Positions 43,262-51,080 of a stretch of 64,000 bases of DNA are shown piece by piece. The DNA is taken from the NCBI RefSeq assembly GCF_016654015.1, contig NZ_JAEPWM010000013.1:83845-147844 (forward strand), written 5' to 3'. The stretch comes from Ramlibacter ginsenosidimutans. GTDB taxonomy: Bacteria > Pseudomonadota > Gammaproteobacteria > Burkholderiales > Burkholderiaceae_C. Position 1 is the stretch's first letter; the number at the start of each line of letters is the position of its first letter. Under the pieces are notes generated by a model. The model had not been told where the DNA came from, made no database searches, and saw only the letters and a list, made by a program, of their open reading frames with translations. A program made the translations under genes and the position numbers.

Positions 43262-43355
43262 TAGACGGGCCTGTCCTCCCTCATTACGCTTGCAGCGTCT
43301 TCGGCCGCGCCGAAGCGCAACGGTTCCCTCGTCACCCACCCAGAAGGAGATCTCC

Positions 43356-43778
43356 ATGGCAGCACTCAAAGGCTCCAAGACGGAAGAGAACCTGAAGGCC
43401 GCCTTTGCAGGCGAGTCCCAGGCCAACCGCCGCTACCTGTACTTCGCGAACAAGGCCGACGTCGAAGGCCAGAACGATGTGGCGGCCCTGTTCCGCTCCA
43501 CCGCCGAAGGCGAGACGGGCCATGCCCATGGTCACCTCGAATGGCTCGAGCAGGTCGGCGACCCCGCCACCGGCCTGCCGATCGGCAGCACGCGCAACAA
43601 CCTGAAGGCCGCCGTGGCCGGCGAGACCCACGAGTACACCGACATGTACCCGGGCATGGCCAAGACGGCGCGCCAGGAAGGCTTCGACGAGATCGCCGAC
43701 TGGTTCGAAACCCTGGCGAAGGCGGAGCGCTCGCACGCCAACCGCTACACCAGGGCCCTGAACGAACTGGCCGACTGA
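43356..43778 (+). CDS. Rubrerythrin family di-iron protein
   Basis: 140 residues from ATG 43356, with AGAAGGAGAT just upstream. A ferritin-like four-helix bundle with di-iron ligands E20, E53 and H56 (EGETGHAHGH), E90 or E93 (GETHEYTDM), E124 and H127 (KAERSHANRY). The C-terminal rubredoxin domain of classic rubrerythrin is missing, as in the short aerobic type. It reduces hydrogen peroxide. First gene of a three-gene unit with a Fe-S oxidoreductase-like protein and DUF3501, which may pass electrons to it. Confidence 0.92.
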   Translation: MAALKGSKTEENLKAAFAGESQANRRYLYFANKADVEGQNDVAALFRSTAEGETGHAHGHLEWLEQVGDPATGLPIGSTRNNLKAAVAGETHEYTDMYPGMAKTARQEGFDEIADWFETLAKAERSHANRYTRALNELAD

Positions 43779-43919
43779 CGACGCGTGCGGCTCGCGCCGC
43801 AACGCTGGACTGCACCGGGCTCGCGCCCGGTGCATGACGAATGGACACGCGACCGGTGCTCATTCGCCATGCAGGCCGCGCAGCGGTCGCGTCATTTGTC
43901 ATCCACGGAGACACCACGA

Positions 43920-45272
43920 ATGGCCGTCCGCGAAGGCAGTCTGGAGGCGCCCACCCGCCATCCCATAGCCTGGAAGAGCCCCGACTACCACGACGAGGAG
44001 AAGTGCCTCGCGGAGCTGGAGCGCATCTTCGACATCTGCCACGGTTGCCGCCGCTGCGTGAACCTGTGCAATTCCTTTCCCACCTTGTTCGACCTGGTCG
44101 ACGAGGGCCCGTCGGGTGAAGTCGACGGCGTCGCGAAGCAGGACTACTGGAAGGTCGTCGACCAGTGCTACCTGTGCGACCTCTGCTACATGACCAAGTG
44201 CCCGTACGTTCCGCCGCACCAGTGGAACGTGGACTATCCGCACACCATGCTGCGGGCGAAAGCGATCAAGTACAAGAAGGGCGGCGTGGACGCCGGCTCC
44301 AGGCTGCTGGCGTCCACCGACGTGCACGGGCAGCTCGCCGGCATTCCCATCGTCACGCAGGCGGTCAACGCCATCAACGAGACGCAACCGGCCCGCGCTG
44401 CGCTGGAGAAGGTCCTGCACGTGGACCGCCATGCCTGGCTTCCCTCGCTGGCGACGCGCCGTTTCCGCAGCGCTGCGCCACGCTCGCCCGAGACGCCGGT
44501 GCAGGACGGCGAGCGCGCGCCCGGCAAGGTGGTCGTGTATTCCACCTGCTACGTGAACTACAACGAGCCCGGGATCGGCCTCGACCTGCTGAAGATCCTG
44601 CAGCACAACGCCATCCCCTATGTCGTCGTGAGCAAGGAGCAATGCTGCGGCATGCCCAAGCTGGAGCTCGGCGACCTCGAGTCCGTGGACAAGGGCAAGC
44701 GCGCGAACATCCCGGTGCTTGCCAAGTACGCGAAGGAAGGCTGGGCGATCGTCGCCCCGGTGCCGAGCTGCACCTTGATGTTCAAGCAGGAAATCCCGCT
44801 GATGTACCCGGACGACGCCGACGTGCAGGCGGTGAAGCAGGCGATGTGGGATCCCTTCGAGTACCTCGCGGCCCGCAAGCGCGACGGCCTGCTCAAGACC
44901 GAGTTCCCGCAGTCGCTCGGCAAGGTGAGCTACCACGTGCCGTGCCACCAGCGCGTGCAGAACATCGGGCCCAAGACCGAGGAAATGCTCAAGGCGGTCC
45001 CGGGCACCGAGGTCTACCGCAACGAGCGCTGCTCGGGCCATGCGGGCACCTACGGCGTGAAGACGGGGACGCACGAAGTGGCGATGAAGATCGGCAAGCC
45101 GCTGTTCCGCCGCATGGCCGAACACCCCGCCGGCGGCGCGCCCGACTACATCAGTTCCGACTGCGCGCTGGCCGGCCACCACATCGACCAGGGCTTCGAC
45201 GTGAACGGGCTCGGCACGCCGCGGCTCGAGCACCCGCTGACGCTGCTGCGCATTGCCTACGGATTAGACTGA
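43920..45272 (+). CDS. Heterodisulfide-reductase-related (GlpC/HdrB-like) iron-sulfur protein
   Basis: 450 residues from ATG 43920, with GGAGA upstream. Two [4Fe-4S] motifs occur near the N-terminus: C40-x2-C43-x2-C46-x3-C50 and C83-x2-C86-x2-C89-x4-C94. Two CCG-type domains follow (QCCGMPKLELGD and RCSGHAGTYG). This protein, a rubrerythrin and DUF3501 form a recurrent trio in aerobic proteobacteria. It probably supplies electrons to the rubrerythrin; this is inference. Confidence 0.88.
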   Translation: MAVREGSLEAPTRHPIAWKSPDYHDEEKCLAELERIFDICHGCRRCVNLCNSFPTLFDLVDEGPSGEVDGVAKQDYWKVVDQCYLCDLCYMTKCPYVPPHQWNVDYPHTMLRAKAIKYKKGGVDAGSRLLASTDVHGQLAGIPIVTQAVNAINETQPARAALEKVLHVDRHAWLPSLATRRFRSAAPRSPETPVQDGERAPGKVVVYSTCYVNYNEPGIGLDLLKILQHNAIPYVVVSKEQCCGMPKLELGDLESVDKGKRANIPVLAKYAKEGWAIVAPVPSCTLMFKQEIPLMYPDDADVQAVKQAMWDPFEYLAARKRDGLLKTEFPQSLGKVSYHVPCHQRVQNIGPKTEEMLKAVPGTEVYRNERCSGHAGTYGVKTGTHEVAMKIGKPLFRRMAEHPAGGAPDYISSDCALAGHHIDQGFDVNGLGTPRLEHPLTLLRIAYGLD

Positions 45273-45313
45273 ATACCTGGGGACGGACCTTTGGCCCTGT
45301 CCCCTCTGAAACC

Positions 45314-45904
45314 ATGAAGACGACCGGCAAGATCACGGCCGACAGCCTGATGACCCTGGAGGCCTACGCGAAGTGGCGCAAGCTGCACCACGGCGAGGTC
45401 ATCGCGCATCGCAAGCTGCGCAGCGTGCCCCTGGGCGAGCACATCACGGTGCAGTTCGAGAGCGAACTGTCGATGCGATACCAGATCCAGGAGATGCTGC
45501 GCATCGAGAAGGTCTTCGAGGAAGAGGGCATCCAGCAGGAGATCGATGCCTACGCGCCCCTGGTGCCGGACGGCGGCAACTGGAAGGCGACGATGATGAT
45601 CGAGTATCCCGACGAGAACGAGCGGCGGCGCGAACTCGCGCGCCTGATCGGCGTCGAGGACCGCATGTTCGTGGAAGTCGAAGGCCACGGACGCGTCTAT
45701 GCGATCGCCGACGAGGACCTGGATCGCGAGAACGACGAGAAGACCTCCTCCGTGCACTTCCTGCGCTTCGAGCTCACGCCGGCGATGCGCGCGGCGGTGA
45801 AGGCGGGCGCCGCGGTGAAGCTCGGATGCGACCACACCAACTACCCGGCGCATGTGACGATCGGGCCGGAGACGCTGGCCTCGCTGGCGAGCGACCTGCA
45901 GTAG
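45314..45904 (+). CDS. DUF3501 family protein
   Basis: 196 residues from ATG 45314. Motifs LMTLEAYAKWRKLHHGEVI, LRSVPLGEHITVQFE and YQIQEMLRIEKVFEEEGI are typical of DUF3501. The function is unknown. It is the third gene of the rubrerythrin trio, 41 nt downstream of the Fe-S gene, and is convergent with ugpQ. Confidence 0.88.
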   Translation: MKTTGKITADSLMTLEAYAKWRKLHHGEVIAHRKLRSVPLGEHITVQFESELSMRYQIQEMLRIEKVFEEEGIQQEIDAYAPLVPDGGNWKATMMIEYPDENERRRELARLIGVEDRMFVEVEGHGRVYAIADEDLDRENDEKTSSVHFLRFELTPAMRAAVKAGAAVKLGCDHTNYPAHVTIGPETLASLASDLQ

Positions 45905-45916
45905 CGCGGCCCGGCG

Positions 45917-46654
45917 TCAGGGCGCCGGCGCGAACAGGTCCACGCGATCGGTGATGATCCCGTCGGTGCCGAGCGCGACCAGCCGCTGGGCCGCCCAGTC
46001 GTCGTTCACGGTGTACGAGAGGCAACGCATGCCGCCGCCGTGCACCTGCGCGACGAGCGCCGGGTCCCACAGCGCGTGGTTGCACACGATGGCGACGCAT
46101 TGCAGGCGCTGGGCCAGCTCCCACCAGTCCGGCGTCAGCGCGTCCAGCAGCAGTCCGCGTGGCAGTTGCGGCTGGGCCTGTTGCGCCGCCTGCAGCGCAT
46201 CGGGACGGAAGGACGTGAGCAGCGGAGGCACCGCAGCCGACTTCCAGAGCCGCGCCGCGTAGTTCGCCACCACTCGCCCGGTCTCCTGGTCGGCTCCCGG
46301 GGTCGGCTTGATCTCGATGTTCAGGAGCAAGCCGTTCGCCAGACAGAAGCGCGCCACGTTCTCGAGCGTCGGCAGCGGCTCGCCCGCGTAGCCGCGCGAA
46401 TGCCAGCTGCCGGCGTCGAGGCGCGCGAGCTGGTCCCACGGCTGGTCACCGCCGAGGCCGACACCGTTGGTGGTGCGCTCCAGTGCCGCGTCGTGCATCA
46501 GGAAGGGCACGCCATCGGCCGAGAGCTTCACGTCGCATTCGAACATGCGGTAGCCGTGCGCCGCGCCGACGCGAAACGCCGCGAGCGTGTTCTCCGGTGC
46601 GAGCTTGCCGGCGCCGCGGTGGGCGATCCAGCGGGGATAAAGCCATGGGTTCAC
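45917..46654 (-). CDS. ugpQ: Glycerophosphodiester phosphodiesterase
   Basis: 245 residues. The GDPD catalytic start is IAHRGAGKLAPENTLAAFRV, with the His-Arg pair and Glu at the metal site, followed by FECDVKLSADGVPFLMHDAA. It releases glycerol-3-phosphate from glycerophosphodiesters. Last gene of the ugp operon in its usual place. Confidence 0.94.
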   Translation of the reverse strand: MNPWLYPRWIAHRGAGKLAPENTLAAFRVGAAHGYRMFECDVKLSADGVPFLMHDAALERTTNGVGLGGDQPWDQLARLDAGSWHSRGYAGEPLPTLENVARFCLANGLLLNIEIKPTPGADQETGRVVANYAARLWKSAAVPPLLTSFRPDALQAAQQAQPQLPRGLLLDALTPDWWELAQRLQCVAIVCNHALWDPALVAQVHGGGMRCLSYTVNDDWAAQRLVALGTDGIITDRVDLFAPAP

Positions 46655-46682
46655 GATGCGTTCCCGGGTGCGCGAGTGCTTC

Positions 46683-47693
46683 TCATCGGGCTATCCGCTT
46701 GCCGGTTTCCGCGTCGAACGAGTGCAGCCGGTCTTCGCGCGGCTTCACCCGGATCACCTGGTCGGGCCGGGGCGACGGCTGGTTCTCCTCGATGCGCACG
46801 ATGATCGGCTCGTCACCCAGCCGGCCGTAGATCAGGCGCTCGGCGCCGAGCATTTCGACGGTCTCCGTGCGCACTTCCCAGCCGCTATCCCCCACGTCCA
46901 GGTGTTCCGGCCGGATCCCCGTGATGGCGCCGTTGCGGCCGCCCTGCGCGTTCTTCAGCAGGTTCATCGGCGGCGAGCCGATGAAGCTCGCGACGAAAGT
47001 GGAGGCCGGCCGGTGATACACCTCGTCGGGCGTGCCGAACTGCTCCACGCGCCCGGCGTTCATCACGATCATGCGCTGCGCCAGCGTCATCGCCTCCACC
47101 TGGTCGTGCGTGACGAACAGCGAGGTGATGCCCAGTTCGCGGTGCAGCTTCTGGATCTCCAGCCGGGTCTGCGCGCGCAGCTTCGCGTCCAGGTTGGACA
47201 GCGGCTCGTCGAACAGGAAGACCAGCGGCTGCCGCACGATCGCGCGGCCCATGGCGACGCGCTGGCGCTGGCCGCCGGAGAGCTGGCGCGGCTTGCGATC
47301 GAGCAGGTGGCCCAGTTCGAGGATGGCCGCCGCCTTGTCCACACGCTCCTTGATCTCCGCCACCGGCATCTTGCGGATCTTCAGGCCATAAGCCATGTTG
47401 TCGAACACGCTCATGTGCGGATACAGCGCGTAGTTCTGGAACACCATGGCGATGTCGCGGTCGGCGGGCTCGAGCTCGTTCACGACGCGCCCGCCGATGG
47501 TGATCTCGCCGCCGCTGATCTCCTCCAGGCCGGCGACCATGCGCAGCAGGGTGGACTTGCCGCAGCCGGAAGGGCCGACGATCACGACGAATTCGCCGGT
47601 GCCGACTTCCGCGTCGACCCCGTGGATCACCTGCAGTTCGGTCCGGCCCTTGCCGTAGCGCTTGATGACGTTGTTGAAGGTGAGGGCTGCCAT
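46683..47693 (-). CDS. ugpC: sn-Glycerol-3-phosphate ABC transporter ATPase
   Basis: 336 residues. Walker A GPSGCGKS at 40-47, signature LSGGQRQRVAMGRAI, Walker B LVFLFDEPLSNLD, and a C-terminal TOBE-like domain (about 240-336). The N-terminal MAALTFNNVIKRYGKG and position between ugpE and ugpQ fix the identity. It energises uptake. Confidence 0.93.
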   Translation of the reverse strand: MAALTFNNVIKRYGKGRTELQVIHGVDAEVGTGEFVVIVGPSGCGKSTLLRMVAGLEEISGGEITIGGRVVNELEPADRDIAMVFQNYALYPHMSVFDNMAYGLKIRKMPVAEIKERVDKAAAILELGHLLDRKPRQLSGGQRQRVAMGRAIVRQPLVFLFDEPLSNLDAKLRAQTRLEIQKLHRELGITSLFVTHDQVEAMTLAQRMIVMNAGRVEQFGTPDEVYHRPASTFVASFIGSPPMNLLKNAQGGRNGAITGIRPEHLDVGDSGWEVRTETVEMLGAERLIYGRLGDEPIIVRIEENQPSPRPDQVIRVKPREDRLHSFDAETGKRIAR

Positions 47694-47753
47694 TTAGTCA
47701 GTTGTGACAGAGCAACGATGCTCCGCATCTCTTGGGCTGTGACGCAAGGTCAT

Positions 47754-48605
47754 TTATTTTTCCGCGTCCACCAGGCCGCGCACGAACCATTTCTGCATCG
47801 CGAGCACCACCACGGCGGGAGGCAGCATCGCCAGGATCGCCGTGGCCATGACGATGCTCCACTGCGTTTCCGCGTCGCCGGCGGAGATCATCTGCTTGAT
47901 GCCGACCACCACCGGGTACATCCGCTCCTCGGTGGTCACCAGCAGCGGCCAGAGGTACTGGTTCCAGCCGTAGATGAACTGGATGACGAACAGGGCCGCG
48001 GTGCTGGTCGCCGACAGCGGCAGCAGCACGTCCTTGAAGAAGCGCATGGGACCGGCGCCATCGACGCGCGAGGCCTCGGCGAGTTCGTCCGGTACGGTCA
48101 GGAAGAACTGCCGGTAGAGGAAGGTGGCGGTCGCAGAGGCGATCAGCGGGATCGCGAGCCCCGCATAGCTGTTCAGCATGTGCAGGTCCGACACCACCTT
48201 GTACGTGGGCGCGATGCGCACTTCCACCGGCAGCATCAGCGTGACGAAGATCGCCCAGAAGCACAGCATGCGGAACGGGAAGCGGAAATACACGATGGCG
48301 AAGGCCGAGAGCAGCGAGATCGCGATCTTCCCGATGGCGATCGCCAAGGCCATGACCAGGCTGACGGTCAGCATCCGCGCCATCGGCGTGTGCAGTCCCG
48401 TCCCCGTATCCGTGCTCAGGAGCGCCGCGGTGAAGTTCTCGAGGAAGTGCGTGCCGGGCGTCAGCGGCATGGGCACCTGGATGATTTCTTCGGTGGTGTG
48501 GGTGGACGCGATCAGCGCGATGTAGACCGGGAACACGACGACGGCGACGCCGAGCAGCAGCACGACATGCGTCAGCACCGACAGGAAGCGGTTTCTCTCG
48601 ATCAT
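47754..48605 (-). CDS. ugpE: sn-Glycerol-3-phosphate ABC transporter permease UgpE
   Basis: 283 residues, six membrane spans. The coupling motif is the EAA loop DELAEASRVDGAGPMRFFKD. The N-terminal THVVLLLGVAVVVFPVY span is typical of UgpE/MalG-type subunits. It lies 4 nt downstream of ugpA. Confidence 0.93.
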   Translation of the reverse strand: MIERNRFLSVLTHVVLLLGVAVVVFPVYIALIASTHTTEEIIQVPMPLTPGTHFLENFTAALLSTDTGTGLHTPMARMLTVSLVMALAIAIGKIAISLLSAFAIVYFRFPFRMLCFWAIFVTLMLPVEVRIAPTYKVVSDLHMLNSYAGLAIPLIASATATFLYRQFFLTVPDELAEASRVDGAGPMRFFKDVLLPLSATSTAALFVIQFIYGWNQYLWPLLVTTEERMYPVVVGIKQMISAGDAETQWSIVMATAILAMLPPAVVVLAMQKWFVRGLVDAEK

Positions 48606-48609
48606 GGCT

Positions 48610-49491
48610 TCAGTAGTTCACCTTGCGTTCGACGAAGCGGAACTGCAGCACCGTCAGGCCGATGACGACCACCATCAGCACGACGGACTGCGCCGCCGAC
48701 GAGCCCAGGTCCAGCGCCTTGAAGCCGTCGAAGTACACCTTGTAGACGAGGATCGCGGTGTCCTTGCCGGGACCGCCCTTGGTCGCCGTGTCGACGATCG
48801 CGAAAGTGTCGAAGAAGGCGTAGACGACGTTGATGACCAGCAGGAAGAACGTGGTGGGCGACAGCAGCGGGAACTGGATGGTCCAGAACCGCCGCCACGG
48901 GCCCGCGCCGTCGATCGCAGCCGCCTCGATCAGCGAGCGCGGGATGCTTTGCAGCCCGGCGACGAAGAACAGGAAGTTGTACGAGAACTGCTTCCACACG
49001 GCGGCCATGACGACCAGCGCCATCGCGTGGTTGGCGTTCAGCAGCGAGTTCCATTCGAAGCCGACCTCGTGCAGCCAGTAGGCCACCACGCCGATGCTGG
49101 GCGAAAACAGGAACAGCCAGACTACGCCCGCCACGGCAGGTGCGACGGCGTAGGGCCAGATCAGCAGCGTGCGGTACACCAGCGTGCCACGCACGACGCG
49201 GTCGGCGAACACGGCCAGGAGCAGAGACAGGCCGATGCCCAGGCCGGCGACCAGCAGCGAGAATTCCGCGGTGGTCTGGAACGAGGCCAGGTAGCTCGGG
49301 TCGTTCCACAGGTTGCGGAAGTTCTCCAGGCCCACCCACTGCACGGACAGGCCGAAGGCGTCCTGCTGCTGCAGCGACTGCACCAGGGCCTGCGCCGCGG
49401 GCCAGAAGAAGAACACCGCGATGACGATGCCCTGCGGCGCGAGCAAGGCCCACGGCAGCCAGGCGGATCGGAAGACGGACCGCTTTTCCAT
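48610..49491 (-). CDS. ugpA: sn-Glycerol-3-phosphate ABC transporter permease UgpA
   Basis: 293 residues from ATG 49491 (MEKRSVFRSAWLPWALLAPQ), the standard UgpA length. Six membrane spans; the EAA loop is IPRSLIEAAAIDGAGPWRRF. Pairs with UgpE. An alternative Met three codons upstream exists. Confidence 0.93.
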   Translation of the reverse strand: MEKRSVFRSAWLPWALLAPQGIVIAVFFFWPAAQALVQSLQQQDAFGLSVQWVGLENFRNLWNDPSYLASFQTTAEFSLLVAGLGIGLSLLLAVFADRVVRGTLVYRTLLIWPYAVAPAVAGVVWLFLFSPSIGVVAYWLHEVGFEWNSLLNANHAMALVVMAAVWKQFSYNFLFFVAGLQSIPRSLIEAAAIDGAGPWRRFWTIQFPLLSPTTFFLLVINVVYAFFDTFAIVDTATKGGPGKDTAILVYKVYFDGFKALDLGSSAAQSVVLMVVVIGLTVLQFRFVERKVNY

Positions 49492-49584
49492 GTCGTGCAT
49501 TGTCCACGAGGAAGCGCCCGCGGCCGGAGGCACGCGGGCGCCGTGTGAGCGGCCGCACGCGGCGGCCGGACTGCGAGCAGTACC

Positions 49585-50892
49585 TTACTTGTTGGCCTTC
49601 TGGAAGCGTTCCAGCAGGACGTTGCCGCGTTCGACCACCGCGTCCAGCGCTTCCTTGGCGGTCTTCTTGCCGGCCCACACCTGTTCGAGTTCCTCGTCCT
49701 CGATGGCGCGGATCTGCACGTAGTTGCCCAGCCGGATGCCGCGGGACTTGTTCGTTGTCTTGCGCACCATCTGGTTGACCGCGGTGTCGGCGCCCGGGTG
49801 CTCCTTGTAGAAGCCGGACTCCTCGGTGAGCTTGTACGAGGCGAGCGTCACGGGCAGGTAGCCGGTACGCTTGTGGCTGGCCGATTGCACTTCCGGCCTG
49901 GAGATGTAGTTCAGGAAAGCGGCCACGCCCTTGTAGACCTCGGGCTTCTGGCCGGCCATCACCCACAGGCTGCCGCCGCCGATCACGGTGTTCTGCGGCG
50001 CGCCCGGCACGTCCGGGTAGTACGGCAGTGTGCTTTCGGCGAACGCGAACTTGCCGTTCTTGACGATGCTGCCGTAGATGCCGGAGGACGCCGTCGTCAT
50101 CGCGCACTCGCCCGAATAGAAGGCAGCGTCACCCGCGCTGCTGCGGCCCTTGTAGACGAACAGGCCCTGCTTGGCCATGTTGCCCAGGTTCTCGATGTGC
50201 CGCACGTGTAGCGGCGAATTCACGACCAGGCGCGCGTCGATGCCGCTCATGCCGTTGTCCTTGGTCGCGAGCAGCGTGTTGTGCCAGGTGGAGAAGCTCT
50301 CCAGCTGCGTCCAGCCTTGCCAGGAAGTGGTGAGCGGGCACTTGTGGCCGCTCGCCTTCAGCTTGGCCGCCGCCAGCGTCACCTCGGGCCAGGTCTTGGG
50401 CGGATTGTTCGGGTCCAGCCCGGCCGCCTTGAACGCATCCTTGTTGATGTAGAAGACCGTGGTGGAGCTGTTGAACGGATAGCTCAGCATCTCGCCGTTG
50501 GGTGCGGTGTAGTAGCCGGCGACCGCGGGGATGAAGGCCTTGGCGTCGAACTTGTAGCCGGCGTCCTTCATGACCTTGGCCACCGGCACGATGGCGCCCT
50601 TGCTGGCCATCATGGTCGCGGTGCCCACCTCGAAGACCTGCAGCAGGGCAGGGGCCTGGCCGGCGCGGAAGGCCGCGACGGCGGCGGTCATGGACACGTC
50701 GTACTCGCCCTTGAAGACGGGAACGATCTTGTAGTCCTTCTGGCTTGCGTTGAACTGGTTCGCCAGGTCGTTGACCCAGTCGTTGTTGGCGGCGGTCATC
50801 GAGTGCCACCACGGGACCTCGGTGACGGCATGGGCGGGGGCGGCGGCGGCGAATGCAAGGCTCAGGACGAGCGCGGAAAACCTGATTTTCAT
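49585..50892 (-). CDS. ugpB: sn-Glycerol-3-phosphate ABC transporter binding protein
   Basis: 435 residues from ATG 50892. A signal peptide (MKIRFSALVLSLAFAAAAPA) precedes the binding fold (VTEVPWWHSMTAANNDWVND is typical UgpB). The RGIRLGNYVQIRAIEDEELE stretch is in the C-terminal lobe. First gene of ugpBAECQ. A Pho-box-like site lies 55 nt upstream, so expression is expected under phosphate limitation. Confidence 0.94.
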   Translation of the reverse strand: MKIRFSALVLSLAFAAAAPAHAVTEVPWWHSMTAANNDWVNDLANQFNASQKDYKIVPVFKGEYDVSMTAAVAAFRAGQAPALLQVFEVGTATMMASKGAIVPVAKVMKDAGYKFDAKAFIPAVAGYYTAPNGEMLSYPFNSSTTVFYINKDAFKAAGLDPNNPPKTWPEVTLAAAKLKASGHKCPLTTSWQGWTQLESFSTWHNTLLATKDNGMSGIDARLVVNSPLHVRHIENLGNMAKQGLFVYKGRSSAGDAAFYSGECAMTTASSGIYGSIVKNGKFAFAESTLPYYPDVPGAPQNTVIGGGSLWVMAGQKPEVYKGVAAFLNYISRPEVQSASHKRTGYLPVTLASYKLTEESGFYKEHPGADTAVNQMVRKTTNKSRGIRLGNYVQIRAIEDEELEQVWAGKKTAKEALDAVVERGNVLLERFQKANK

Positions 50893-50946
50893 TGTTCCTT
50901 TTCCTCGGGAGGTGCTGCGAAAAAGCCGTGACTCTACGGTGGAATT

Positions 50947-50964
50947 GTGACCGGCATTAGACAG
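50947..50964 (-). promoter_or_regulatory. Predicted Pho box of the ugp operon
   Basis: On the minus strand it reads CTGTCTA-ATGC-CGGTCAC: two 7-nt units 4 nt apart, the PhoB layout (consensus CTGTCAT-N4-CTGTCAT). Ten nt further comes TAGAGT, a possible -10, at the distance expected when a Pho box replaces the -35. The gene it serves, ugpB, belongs to the Pho regulon in E. coli. Confidence 0.6.
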
Positions 50965-51080
50965 AGCATGCCTCCCGGGCGGCAAGGGGGTTTCCCATGA
51001 CGGGCCCGCGCGCTTGCTGCGCTGCGGTAACATCCTCCTTCAGCCGGGTTGCTCTGTTTGGCTGCCACTGTGCTGACAAC

